A stretch of DNA of 64,000 nucleotides from Chitinophagaceae bacterium (GTDB taxonomy: Bacteria; Bacteroidota; Bacteroidia; Chitinophagales; Chitinophagaceae), in contig SEAD01000003.1 in NCBI GenBank assembly GCA_004173355.1, positions 1 to 64,000 of the forward strand, given 5' to 3'. Below the pieces are notes generated by a model. It was not told the origin of the DNA and made no database searches. It saw only the letters and a program-made list of their open reading frames with translations. The position numbers and the translations under genes are program-made. Each line of letters opens with the position of its first letter. Position 1 is the stretch's first letter. Of the stretch, positions 44,345-52,835 are shown piece after piece.

Positions 44345-44358
44345 CAACATTAATTAGC
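44345..44358 (+). promoter_or_regulatory. Candidate operator shared with the desaturase promoter
   Basis: CAACATTAATTAGC, 53 bases before the sigma factor start codon. Thirteen of fourteen bases recur, in the same orientation and at a similar distance, upstream of the desaturase gene (56407-56420). It lies where a -33 element would be for the TATTTTTG box at 44368. Confidence 0.45.
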
Positions 44359-44367
44359 TAACGGTGT

Positions 44368-44375
44368 TATTTTTG
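44368..44375 (+). promoter_or_regulatory. -7 element of the sigma factor promoter
   Basis: TATTTTTG matches TAnnTTTG, 36 bases upstream of the start codon. No TTTG stands 19-21 bases before it, so the promoter may depend on a bound regulator. Confidence 0.45.
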
Positions 44376-44411
44376 TTTAATTTTACGATCTAATAAATTA
44401 AACAATCAAAT

Positions 44412-44912
44412 ATGTCCTCCAAAGATTTTGACGAAGTATTGGTCGAAAATGCCGACTTCCTCAAGCCCTTTGCCATTAACCTGACAAGGGACACCGAGGC
44501 TGCCAACGACCTGTACCAGGAAACCCTGTACAAGGCATTAGCAAATAAAGAGAAGTATTACACAGGCACGAACATCAAGGCCTGGTTGTTTACCATCATG
44601 CGTAATATTTTTATAAATAATTACCGCAGGAAGGCCAAACAGAAAACGATTTTTGACAATACCCCGAACGAGTTCCTGATCAATATGAAACAGGTCTCGG
44701 TAACTAATAACGCAGAAAGCGCGTTAAGGTTGAAAGAGATCCAGACTGCGATCGAGGGATTGCCCGAAATTTTCAAAACACCATTCCTCCTGTATTTTGA
44801 CGGTTACAAATACCAGGAGATCGCTGACGTGCTCGCGGAACCCCTTGGTACCGTAAAAAGCCGGATCCACTTTGCCAGGAAACTCCTGAAAGAGCGGATC
44901 AGCAGGTATTGA
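44412..44912 (+). CDS. ECF-type RNA polymerase sigma factor
   Basis: A 166-residue sigma-70 family protein with region 2 (DLYQETLYKALANKEKYYTGTNIKAWLFTIMRNIFINNYRR) and region 4 (GLPEIFKTPFLLYFDGYKYQEIADVLAEPLGTVKSRIHFARKLLKE). There is no adjacent anti-sigma gene. It sits between the CarH-like regulator and crtI, like the light-induced ECF sigma factors of other carotenoid systems (LitS, CarQ). It probably drives crt transcription, which is inference from position. Confidence 0.9.
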   Translation: MSSKDFDEVLVENADFLKPFAINLTRDTEAANDLYQETLYKALANKEKYYTGTNIKAWLFTIMRNIFINNYRRKAKQKTIFDNTPNEFLINMKQVSVTNNAESALRLKEIQTAIEGLPEIFKTPFLLYFDGYKYQEIADVLAEPLGTVKSRIHFARKLLKERISRY

Positions 44913-44950
44913 TTTTACAGCCGGTCGGCTATCCGATCATGCTGATGCAG

Positions 44951-45021
44951 AACAGATTGTCTGTTCGTTGAATAAAGCCCGCTTTTTTGCCGGATTTCGT
45001 TCAACGAATACACAATCTGTT
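44951..45021. promoter_or_regulatory. 22-bp imperfect inverted repeat in the crt promoter region
   Basis: The left arm (44951-44972) begins AACAGATTGT and ends GTTCGTTGAA. The right arm (45000-45021) begins TTCAACGAA and ends ACAATCTGTT. The arms are reverse complements at 20 of 22 positions, with a 27-base spacer. The right arm ends 29 bases before the crtI start. It could be an operator, or a weak terminator of the sigma gene (TTTTCGTTTT follows). Confidence 0.5.
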
Positions 45022-45050
45022 TTCGTTTTGGGGGTATATTACAAGCAGGA

Positions 45051-46547
45051 ATGAGTATAAAACCCGACCGGAACAGAGTGATAGTGATTGGTAGCGGATT
45101 TGCCGGCCTCTCGGCGGCATCTTTCCTCGCTAAGGCGGGATGGGATGTAACCGTACTTGAAAAAAACGCGACCGCCGGTGGCCGGGCAAGGCAATGGAAA
45201 TCGGATGGGTTCACCTTCGATATGGGACCCAGTTTTTACTGGATGCCCGATGTGTTTGACCGGTACTTCGCACAGTTCGGCAAAAAGACAACCGACTATT
45301 ACAAACTTACCAGGCTCGATCCTTCGTACCGTGTGTACTGGAAAGAAGGATATACCGATATCCCCGCATCAACAGACGAACTGAAAATCATTTTTGATTC
45401 GATTGAACCCGGTTCCGGTGCAAAGCTCGACGAATACCTTGAAGGCGCACGGTACAAGTACGAGGTGGGGATGAAACGCCTCGTTTACAAACCCGGTCGT
45501 TCGCTCACTGAATTCATGGACTGGCCAACCATCAGCGGTGTATTCCGGCTGGATGTTTTTTCGAGCATGAGCAAGCATATCCGCAGGTATTTTACCAGCC
45601 CCAAACTGCGGCAGCTGATGGAATTCCCGGTACTGTTTTTGGGAGCTTTACCCGAGGATACACCAGCGCTGTACAGCCTGATGAACTATGCCGATATCAA
45701 GGGTGGCACATGGTTTCCTGAAGGTGGTATGTACTCGGTGGTGAAAGGAATGTATGAGCTTGCGCTTGAGCTGGGTGTACAGTTCCGGTTTAATGAGGAA
45801 GTAACAGGAATCAGTATTGTAAAAAACAGTGCAAAACAGGTAACGACGATCTCCGGGACTTACGAGGCTGATGTTGTGGTGAGCGGAGCGGACTACCAGT
45901 TTACCGAATCGGCCCTGCTGCCGGAAGCAAGTCGCTCCTACAACGATAAATACTGGGATAAACGCGTGATGGCTCCTTCCTGCCTGCTTTATTATGTAGG
46001 GATTAATAAAAAACTGGCGGGATTACCTCATCACTCCCTGTTCTTTGATGCCGCATTTGACCAGCACGGACACGAGATTTACCGGGATCCGAAATGGCCG
46101 GCTGATCCGCTGTTTTATGCCAGCATCGCATCTGTGACGGATAAAGACGCTGCACCGGAAGGCATGGAAAACCTTTTTTTCCTGGTACCCGTGGCCGCCG
46201 GTTTGCAAAACGATACGGAGGAATTGCGGGAACGTTATTTTAACCAGATCATGGATCGGTTTGAAACCCGCACCGGACAGGTAATACGTGATTCAATCGT
46301 TTATAAAAAAACCTACAGTGTATCCGATTTCGTAAATGATTACCATAGTTTCCGCGGCAATGCTTACGGTCTCGCCAATACCCTGATGCAGACAGCTGTT
46401 TTCAAACCATCCTGTAAAAGCAAAAAAGTAAAAAACCTTTTTTATACCGGGCAGCTGACAGTACCCGGACCTGGCGTACCGCCATCGCTGATAAGTGGTG
46501 AGGTAGTAGCCAGTGAAGTAATTAAAACATTTGTGCAGCCAATATGA
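45051..46547 (+). CDS. crtI: Phytoene desaturase
   Basis: A 498-residue FAD-dependent carotenoid desaturase. The dinucleotide fold is VIVIGSGFAGLSAASFLAKAGWDVTVLEK followed by GGRARQW; the C-terminal CrtI signature is FYTGQLTVPGPGVPPSLISGEVVA. It desaturates phytoene to lycopene. It overlaps crtB by 4 bases and is the first gene of the crtI-crtB-idi-crtZ-crtY operon. Confidence 0.95.
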   Translation: MSIKPDRNRVIVIGSGFAGLSAASFLAKAGWDVTVLEKNATAGGRARQWKSDGFTFDMGPSFYWMPDVFDRYFAQFGKKTTDYYKLTRLDPSYRVYWKEGYTDIPASTDELKIIFDSIEPGSGAKLDEYLEGARYKYEVGMKRLVYKPGRSLTEFMDWPTISGVFRLDVFSSMSKHIRRYFTSPKLRQLMEFPVLFLGALPEDTPALYSLMNYADIKGGTWFPEGGMYSVVKGMYELALELGVQFRFNEEVTGISIVKNSAKQVTTISGTYEADVVVSGADYQFTESALLPEASRSYNDKYWDKRVMAPSCLLYYVGINKKLAGLPHHSLFFDAAFDQHGHEIYRDPKWPADPLFYASIASVTDKDAAPEGMENLFFLVPVAAGLQNDTEELRERYFNQIMDRFETRTGQVIRDSIVYKKTYSVSDFVNDYHSFRGNAYGLANTLMQTAVFKPSCKSKKVKNLFYTGQLTVPGPGVPPSLISGEVVASEVIKTFVQPI

Positions 46548-47410
46548 TCGGACTTTTCCATACCAGCAGCTCGAAGTGCAGTAAGGTGATTACTGAAACC
46601 TACAGCACTTCTTTTGCATCGGCCATCCGCCTGCTGCACCGGGACCTGCGTGCGCCCATCTGCCATATCTACGGCTTCGTACGACTGGCAGACGAAATTG
46701 TTGATACATTCCATGAACATGATAAGGCAACACTGCTTGCGGAATTCAAAACGGAAACATTCAATGCTATCAAACGCGGCATCAGTCTTAACCCGATCCT
46801 GGAGAGTTTCCAGCTGACGGTAAATGAGTACAAGATCGGCCACGACCTGATCCATGCTTTCTTCAAAAGCATGGAAATGGATTTATCCCGGTCGACCTAC
46901 GACAGGAACGGGTATGATGAATATATTTATGGTTCGGCAGAAGTAGTCGGATTAATGTGCCTCCAGGTTTTCTGTGAAGGCAAACGTGAGCTCTACGAAA
47001 CACTGGTGGCACCTGCAAGGGCGCTGGGTTCTGCCTTCCAGAAGGTGAATTTCCTGCGGGATATCAGGGCTGACCATATGGATCTTTCGCGTACGTATTT
47101 CCCGGCGGTTGACCTCAGCAATTTTACGGAATGTGACAAGCGTGAGATTGAAACACAGATCCGGGCTGAATTCCACGAAGCTTACCGCGGTATCATCCAC
47201 CTGCCGCTGAAGGCGCGCTTTGGGGTTTACGTGGCATATAAATATTACCTGAGCCTGTTTAACAAGATCACCCGTATTAAACCTGCACGGATGATGGAAG
47301 AAAGGATCCGGATCCCGGATTACTACAAGGTGATGATCCTGCTGCGCGCGGGGATTAAAAACAAGCTGAACCTGATTACGCCCCAGGCCGTTGGGCAGGC
47401 ACATAAATAA
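46544..47410 (+). CDS. crtB: Phytoene synthase
   Basis: A 288-residue trans-isoprenyl diphosphate synthase (head-to-head). The aspartate-rich motifs are DEIVD (in VRLADEIVDTFHE) and DIRAD (in NFLRDIRADHMDLSRTYFP). It joins two geranylgeranyl diphosphates to phytoene. No GGPP synthase gene is in the window. Confidence 0.94.
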   Translation: MIGLFHTSSSKCSKVITETYSTSFASAIRLLHRDLRAPICHIYGFVRLADEIVDTFHEHDKATLLAEFKTETFNAIKRGISLNPILESFQLTVNEYKIGHDLIHAFFKSMEMDLSRSTYDRNGYDEYIYGSAEVVGLMCLQVFCEGKRELYETLVAPARALGSAFQKVNFLRDIRADHMDLSRTYFPAVDLSNFTECDKREIETQIRAEFHEAYRGIIHLPLKARFGVYVAYKYYLSLFNKITRIKPARMMEERIRIPDYYKVMILLRAGIKNKLNLITPQAVGQAHK

Positions 47411-47452
47411 ACAGTTCCGGAAGGGATTTGAATCCGAAAACAAAGGGCACAC

Positions 47453-47983
47453 ATGAGTCAGGAACTGGTACTGGTAAACGAACAAGACGAGCAGACGGGT
47501 ACAGGCGAAAAGATGGCCGTGCATCGTGAAGGACTGCTGCATCGCGCTTTCAGCGTATTTGTTTTCAATAAGCGGGGCGAAATGTTATTGCAGCGCCGGA
47601 GCCTCTCAAAATATCACAGTGGTGGTTTATGGACAAATGCCTGCTGCAGCCACCCTGCCCCGGGTGAAGCCGTGGCAGATGCCGCGACCAAACGACTGGT
47701 GGAGGAAATGGGATTCAGTGTGCCACTTGAAAAAGTATTTGATTTTATCTATAAGGCAGGATTTGGCAACGGCCTTACGGAATATGAATTTGATCATGTA
47801 TTGGTTGGTGAGTATGAGGGATCGATTGACTATAACCCGGACGAAGTGATGGAATTCCGTTACCTGCCAATGGATCAGCTGGAAGCTTCGATTGAAGCGG
47901 AGCCGGGAATTTATACCGAATGGTTCAAACTCGCGTTTCCGCGGGTCGCTGCCTGGTGGATGGGTCGTTATAAAAATGTTTAG
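47453..47983 (+). CDS. idi: Isopentenyl-diphosphate delta-isomerase, type I
   Basis: A 176-residue Nudix-fold isomerase. The active-site cysteine segment is TNACCSHPAPGE, and the acidic metal-binding segment EYEFDHVLVGEYEG holds the second catalytic residue region. It interconverts IPP and DMAPP and raises precursor supply for carotenoids. Its stop overlaps the crtZ start by 8 bases. Confidence 0.93.
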   Translation: MSQELVLVNEQDEQTGTGEKMAVHREGLLHRAFSVFVFNKRGEMLLQRRSLSKYHSGGLWTNACCSHPAPGEAVADAATKRLVEEMGFSVPLEKVFDFIYKAGFGNGLTEYEFDHVLVGEYEGSIDYNPDEVMEFRYLPMDQLEASIEAEPGIYTEWFKLAFPRVAAWWMGRYKNV

Positions 47984-48494
47984 TATGGTCGTGTTGTATT
48001 TTATACTCGTTTTAATTGCCACTTTCCTCGTGATGGAAGGGATCACATGGCTGACGCACAAATATGTGATGCACGGTTTCCTCTGGTACCTGCACAAGGA
48101 CCATCACCAGGTGCAACCCGGCTTTTTTGAAAAGAACGATGCGTTTTTTGTGATTTTTGCAGTCCCGAGCATGGCCCTGATTTTCCTGGGTACATTTAAC
48201 CATGTATGGTGGATGCAGGCTATCGGTTTTGGAATCATGGCTTATGGCGCTGCTTATTTCATCGTGCATGATGTGATCATCCACCAGCGTTTCAGGTGGT
48301 TTACCAGGAGCAACAGTTCATACATCCGGTCCATCCGCTGGGCACATAAGATGCACCATAAACACCTTGACCGCTTTGACGGTGAAAGTTTCGGTATGCT
48401 GCTGGTTGCCCGTAAATACCGCGACAAAGTGAGGAAAGACAAAAAACTCATGGCGGGTTCAAAAAAAGTCGGTTACGCACCGGAAGCCGATTAA
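47976..48494 (+). CDS. crtZ: Beta-carotene hydroxylase
   Basis: 172 residues from ATG 47976 (MFSMVVLYFILVL); ATG 47985 is an alternative start. It is a membrane di-iron hydroxylase with histidine clusters HKYVMH, HKDHH, HDVIIHQRF and HKMHHKH. It adds hydroxyls to the beta rings, giving zeaxanthin from beta-carotene. The upstream frame to 47892 lies inside idi and is rejected as a start. Confidence 0.92.
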   Translation: MFSMVVLYFILVLIATFLVMEGITWLTHKYVMHGFLWYLHKDHHQVQPGFFEKNDAFFVIFAVPSMALIFLGTFNHVWWMQAIGFGIMAYGAAYFIVHDVIIHQRFRWFTRSNSSYIRSIRWAHKMHHKHLDRFDGESFGMLLVARKYRDKVRKDKKLMAGSKKVGYAPEAD

Positions 48495-48504
48495 ACCATC
48501 CACT

Positions 48505-49653
48505 TTGCAGGAATCATCCTCATACGATTTTATTATCGCCGGCAGCGGTTGCGCCGGACTCAGCCTCCTGGTGCAAATCCTGGCCGAGCCATCACTGCGG
48601 GATAAAAAAATCCTGCTTATTGACCGGGAACAGAAAAACAGCAACGACCGGACCTGGTGTTTCTGGGAAACAAAACCCGGCCCATTTGAAAGCGTGGTAA
48701 AAAAACAATGGGATGAACTCTGGTTCCGGTCCATGACCCTGTCGAGGTTATTTAAACTCCACCCATACAAATACAAGCTGATCCGCGGGCTTGATTTCTA
48801 CCAGTACTGTGAATCGCTGATCAGCCGCGCATCAAACGTTGAACGGCGTATTGAAACGGTCACCGATGTTGGTGAGGATGCCCGTGGCCCTTATGTGGAG
48901 AGTGAAGCGGGAAAAGTCTATGCTACCTATGTTTTTAACAGCCTGCTTTTTGAAAAGCCCGTGATGGGCAAAAATGAGTATTACCTCCTGCAGCATTTCC
49001 GGGGATGGCTGATTGAGACCCCGGTGCCGGCTTTTGATCCGAAACAGGCAACCATGATGGACTTCCGTACCAGCCAGCACCACGGCGCTACATTTGTGTA
49101 TGTAATGCCATTTTCGGAAACAGAGGCGCTGGTGGAGTACACTCTTTTCAGCCGCGACCTGTTGCAGGATGGGGAGTATGTGTCAGGCCTCAAAAATTAT
49201 ATCGAACAGCGGCTTGGCATTACAGACTACCAGGTAAAGGAAGAGGAAAACGGTGTGATCCCGATGACCAATTTTGCTTTTTCCCGTGGGCGCGGCGGGC
49301 TGGTGAATATCGGTACGGCGGGTGGCCAGACCCGGGGGTCATCCGGGTATACCTTCCAGTTTATCCAGCGCCATTCAGCCGCTATTGTCAGGGCGCTCAG
49401 GCAGGGCAAAAGTCCATTGCTTCCACTGACAGGCCGTGAAAAACGCGCTGCCTTCTACGACAGCGTCCTGCTCGATATACTTTACAACGAAACGTTGCCG
49501 GCACATGAAATCTTTACGCGCCTCTTTGCACGCAACGAGCCGGTAAAAGTGCTGCGATTCCTCGATAAGGATAACACTATACCCGAAGACTTCCGGCTGG
49601 TGTCCTCCCTTCCCACCATGCCCTTCCTGAAAGCAGCCATCAAACAATTCTGA
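48505..49653 (+). CDS. crtY: Lycopene cyclase
   Basis: 382 residues from TTG 48505 (MQESSSYDFIIAGSGCAGLSLLVQIL). It is a FAD/NAD-fold CrtY-type lycopene beta-cyclase with DRTWCFWE near residue 50 and the GTAGGQTRGSSGYTF segment. It forms the beta rings of beta-carotene. It is the last gene of the operon and converges on a minus-strand membrane protein gene with no gap. Confidence 0.9.
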   Translation: MQESSSYDFIIAGSGCAGLSLLVQILAEPSLRDKKILLIDREQKNSNDRTWCFWETKPGPFESVVKKQWDELWFRSMTLSRLFKLHPYKYKLIRGLDFYQYCESLISRASNVERRIETVTDVGEDARGPYVESEAGKVYATYVFNSLLFEKPVMGKNEYYLLQHFRGWLIETPVPAFDPKQATMMDFRTSQHHGATFVYVMPFSETEALVEYTLFSRDLLQDGEYVSGLKNYIEQRLGITDYQVKEEENGVIPMTNFAFSRGRGGLVNIGTAGGQTRGSSGYTFQFIQRHSAAIVRALRQGKSPLLPLTGREKRAAFYDSVLLDILYNETLPAHEIFTRLFARNEPVKVLRFLDKDNTIPEDFRLVSSLPTMPFLKAAIKQF

Positions 49654-50094
49654 TTACTGGTCCGGGTCCATCTGCATGAACTCCCGTTTCACTGCCTTCA
49701 GCATGCTGAACAGCTGCGCCACCTGGATCAGCAGCATGACCACCAGTGCCAGTAACACATACCAGGGCAGCGTTACTTTTTCAACGTTGGCAATGTGCTG
49801 GAATTTTTCCAGGTGGATCCCTGCAAGTGCCGCCCCGAATGCCATACCTACCAGCAGGAATGAGATCAGTGAGTAGATGACCTTGCGGAACATCACCTTC
49901 ATCGTGGAATACCCGATCTTGAAATTCTCGAAGATGGCCGCGGGGATAATCAGTATAAGTGTAATCCAGCTCCAGTTCGACCCGAACCAGGTGCTGGAAA
50001 GGAAAAGGTTGAGCGCGAGGATCAGCACGATGGAAAGCAATCCCCAGGGGAATAACAGGAAGGAGGAGGTTTTCTGGTTATTAGTGACGGCCAT
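49654..50094 (-). CDS. Hypothetical four-helix membrane protein
   Basis: 146 residues from the ATG at 50094 (MAVTNNQKTSSFLLFPWG). It has four predicted membrane helices (about 13-31, 38-53, 67-86, 108-130) and a short charged tail. I do not recognise the family. The longer frame to 50322 would run into the TetR promoter and is unlikely to be used. It abuts crtY tail to tail. Confidence 0.7.
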   Translation of the reverse strand: MAVTNNQKTSSFLLFPWGLLSIVLILALNLFLSSTWFGSNWSWITLILIIPAAIFENFKIGYSTMKVMFRKVIYSLISFLLVGMAFGAALAGIHLEKFQHIANVEKVTLPWYVLLALVVMLLIQVAQLFSMLKAVKREFMQMDPDQ

Positions 50095-50154
50095 AAGGAT
50101 CAGTTTGACCCTAAAATAAGCAATTCCCGGCTTGCAGGATTTTAACAGTAATTG

Positions 50155-50186
50155 TTTTGGAAAATATACCAATCGGTATAAATTTG
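50155..50186 (+). promoter_or_regulatory. TetR gene promoter with embedded operator
   Basis: TTTTG (50155-50159) and TAAATTTG (50179-50186) are 19 bases apart, a good Bacteroidota promoter. Between them, overlapping the -7 box, lies TATACCAATCGGTATA (50165-50180), palindromic except for one position pair. This placement predicts autorepression. Confidence 0.7.
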
Positions 50187-50203
50187 TGCTCTCAAACGTC
50201 ATT

Positions 50204-50788
50204 ATGTCAAAAGCAGAACAGACAAAAGCCTTTATTATCGAGCGCACCGCGCCGGTCTTTAACCGGAAGGGATACGCCGGTACGTCGCTGTCTGACCTGA
50301 CAATGGCCACGGGCCTGACCAAAGGCAGTATCTATGGAAATTTCGCCGATAAGGATGCGGTAGCCCTGGCAGCTTTTGACTTCAACCTCGCGAAAGTAAA
50401 TGCGTTGTTTGCTGCGGAAATGGCACGGGAGGCAACCAGCCGGGAAAAACTCCTGGTTTATGTGCGGCTGTACTCGCGCTTTCACAAGTATCCGTTCCCC
50501 GCAGGCGGCTGCCCGGTCATGAATACCGGTATTGAATCCGATGATACACATCCCGGGTTAAAGGCAAAGGCGAGCGAAGCATTGGTGGCCTGGAAAAACC
50601 AGATAGCCGGACTGATCCGCAAAGGCATAAAGGAGCGGGAATTTTCCGGTCACACGGATGTTGAACAGTCTGCCTTGTCCATACTCGCACTGATAGAAGG
50701 TGCAACCCTTATCGGTGGCACCACAGGTAACAGTGCCTACCGCAATACTATTATGCGCACAGTAAAAAATATAATAGAAACTCTCTGA
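50204..50788 (+). CDS. TetR family transcriptional repressor
   Basis: 194 residues from ATG 50204 (MSKAEQTKAFIIERTAPVFNRKGY). The N-terminal HTH is TSLSDLTMATGLTKGSIYGNFADKDAV; the C-terminal domain (GGCPVMNTGIESDDTHPGLKAKA) resembles AcuR/YxaF-like regulators. Matching palindromes flank it, at 50165 and 50806. It probably represses itself and the SDR-fabF genes; the ligand is unknown. Confidence 0.9.
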   Translation: MSKAEQTKAFIIERTAPVFNRKGYAGTSLSDLTMATGLTKGSIYGNFADKDAVALAAFDFNLAKVNALFAAEMAREATSREKLLVYVRLYSRFHKYPFPAGGCPVMNTGIESDDTHPGLKAKASEALVAWKNQIAGLIRKGIKEREFSGHTDVEQSALSILALIEGATLIGGTTGNSAYRNTIMRTVKNIIETL

Positions 50789-50805
50789 GCATTTTTTTAA
50801 CCAAA

Positions 50806-50825
50806 AATATACCGATCGGTATATT
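50806..50825. promoter_or_regulatory. Perfect 20-bp palindromic TetR operator
   Basis: AATATACCGATCGGTATATT is its own reverse complement and shares the TATACC-N4-GGTATA core with the site in the TetR promoter. It ends 14 bases before the SDR start codon. Confidence 0.75.
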
Positions 50826-50839
50826 ATAAAACAGGCAAT

Positions 50840-51577
50840 ATGTTACTCACAGGAAATACCATTCTCATCACAGGCGGCAGCGCGGGCATCGGGTTTGAAA
50901 TGGCAAAACAATTATCAGTGTCAAACAGGGTAATCATTACCGGCCGGGATGAGGCGCGTCTCCGGCTTGCCCTTGAAAGACTGCCGGGTGTTACCGGCAT
51001 CCGGTCCGATATCTCCGATCCAGCGGCGGCCGCAAGCCTGGCCGGCCGGCTGGCTGGAGAATATCCGGATCTCAATATCGTGGTCAACAATGCCGGGCGT
51101 GCCATCGTACACCGGCTTGGGGTTAACAACGCGGCTTACGAATATGCAAAAGACGAAATGATCACCAACTACCTCTCGGTAGTAGGCTTTAACGAAGCAC
51201 TGATTCCACTGCTACGGACAAAACCCGCAGCAGCAATAGTCAATGTATCATCGATCGTGGCTTTCGCAGGCTCCGGAGCCATCCCGACCTATTCAGCCAG
51301 CAAGGCTGCGCTGCATTCCTATACCCAGCTGCTGCGTCTGGCACTCGGCGATAGCAGCGTCAAAGTGTTCGAACTGATGCCCCCGCTGGTAAACACCGAT
51401 TTTTCAAAAGCGATTGGTGGTGAAAAAGGGATGTCGCCCGTGACCCTCGTCGAATTTCTGCTGGACGCAATAGCGGCCGACCAGTATGAAATCCGTCCGG
51501 GTGCTACGGAAGATATCTACCGGCTCTCACTTGCTTCGCCGGAGAAGGCGCTCGAAACCATGAATCCGCTCGCTTAA
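50840..51577 (+). CDS. SDR family oxidoreductase (DltE-like)
   Basis: A 245-residue classical short-chain dehydrogenase. It has the cofactor motif GGSAGIGFEMA (12-22), NNAG, and the active-site Tyr-x-x-x-Lys in YSASKAAL. Substrate unknown. It is controlled by the palindromic operator just upstream and followed 10 bases later by a fabF gene. The pair under TetR control suggests a lipid-related or detoxification function, which is inference. Confidence 0.88.
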   Translation: MLLTGNTILITGGSAGIGFEMAKQLSVSNRVIITGRDEARLRLALERLPGVTGIRSDISDPAAAASLAGRLAGEYPDLNIVVNNAGRAIVHRLGVNNAAYEYAKDEMITNYLSVVGFNEALIPLLRTKPAAAIVNVSSIVAFAGSGAIPTYSASKAALHSYTQLLRLALGDSSVKVFELMPPLVNTDFSKAIGGEKGMSPVTLVEFLLDAIAADQYEIRPGATEDIYRLSLASPEKALETMNPLA

Positions 51578-51587
51578 ATTTTAATTT

Positions 51588-52835
51588 ATGAAAAGGGTAG
51601 TTGTAACAGGACTGGGTGTGATCAGTCCATTGGGTAACTCCACGCCGGAGACCTGGAAAAAACTGGTCAGTGGCCAATCCGGTGCAGGTCCGATCACGCG
51701 GTTTGACCATTCACTGTTCAAGACACATTTTGCGGCAGAGGTCAAAGGTTTTGACCCGCTGTTGTATGTCGATAAAAAAGACCTGAAGAAATATGATCCC
51801 TTTACCCTCTATGCGCTTGCGGCGACGCAGGAGGCAGTGACGGATGCAGGTATTGATTTTGCCTCCATGCCCGAAGCGGAACGTCGCCACACCGGTGTCA
51901 TCTGGGCTTCGGGCAATGGCGGGATTTCAACCTTTGAAGCGCAACTCAAGGAATTTAATGATGGCGACGGCACACCACGGTTCAACCCGTTTTTCATTCC
52001 AAAAATGATCGTTGATATCGCAGCGGGCGTGATTTCCATAAAATACAAACTGCATGGGCCTAACTATTGCACCGTATCCGCCTGCGCATCCTCCAATACC
52101 GCGATAATCAGCGCCTTTGATACGATCCGTCTTGGTCGTGCCGACCGGATGATCGCAGGTGGTTCCGAGGCTGCAATCACCGAAGCATCCGTCGGTGGAT
52201 TCAACGCCTCGCAGGCCCTGTCGAAAAATAACGAAAACCCTGCAGGGGCTTCCCGGCCATTTGATGCCAACCGGGACGGTTTTGTAATGGGGGAAGGTGC
52301 GGGCGCATTGGTGCTGGAAGAACTGGGACATGCACTGGCACGCGGGGCAAGGATTTATGCTGAGTTAAAAGGGGGTGGCATGGCGGCAGATGCCTACCAT
52401 CTTACCGGGACTGCACCTGATGGGATCGGTGCCGCACTCGGGATGCAACAGGCACTGGATGATGCAGGCCTCAGGGCTTCCGATATCACTTACGTCAACG
52501 CACATGCCACTTCCACGGCTATCGGCGACCTGAGTGAACTGCAGGGAATCCGCCAGGTATTCGGCGACAACGAAGTACTGGTTACCGCCCCAAAATCAAT
52601 GACCGGACACCTGCTGGGGGCAGCCGGGGCAATCGAATCCGTGATCTCGGTGCTGTCCGTTTACCACGACCTGATCCCGGGCACCATCAACCTGTCCGAC
52701 CCTGACCCCGGCATCCCGGCATCTATCAAAATCATGCAGGAAACACTGGCAACCCCTGTCAGTTATGTACTCAACAATACATTCGGGTTTGGCGGACATA
52801 CTGCCAGTTCCCTCTATGGCAAATACAAATACTAA
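51588..52835 (+). CDS. fabF: Beta-ketoacyl-ACP synthase II
   Basis: A 415-residue thiolase-fold condensing enzyme. The nucleophile is Cys166 (VSACASSN), with His306 (NAHATSTAIGD) and Lys336/His341 (APKSMTGHLLGAAGA). The C-terminal gate loop is NNTFGFGGHTAS. It elongates acyl-ACP chains. It is co-located with the TetR and SDR genes instead of the main fab genes, so it may be a second, conditionally expressed FabF. Confidence 0.9.
   Translation: MKRVVVTGLGVISPLGNSTPETWKKLVSGQSGAGPITRFDHSLFKTHFAAEVKGFDPLLYVDKKDLKKYDPFTLYALAATQEAVTDAGIDFASMPEAERRHTGVIWASGNGGISTFEAQLKEFNDGDGTPRFNPFFIPKMIVDIAAGVISIKYKLHGPNYCTVSACASSNTAIISAFDTIRLGRADRMIAGGSEAAITEASVGGFNASQALSKNNENPAGASRPFDANRDGFVMGEGAGALVLEELGHALARGARIYAELKGGGMAADAYHLTGTAPDGIGAALGMQQALDDAGLRASDITYVNAHATSTAIGDLSELQGIRQVFGDNEVLVTAPKSMTGHLLGAAGAIESVISVLSVYHDLIPGTINLSDPDPGIPASIKIMQETLATPVSYVLNNTFGFGGHTASSLYGKYKY

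Noticed and set aside
47892-47975. N-terminal extension of crtZ
   Set aside because: Overlaps idi in another frame and is not CrtZ-like; ATG 47976 overlaps the idi stop as expected for coupling.
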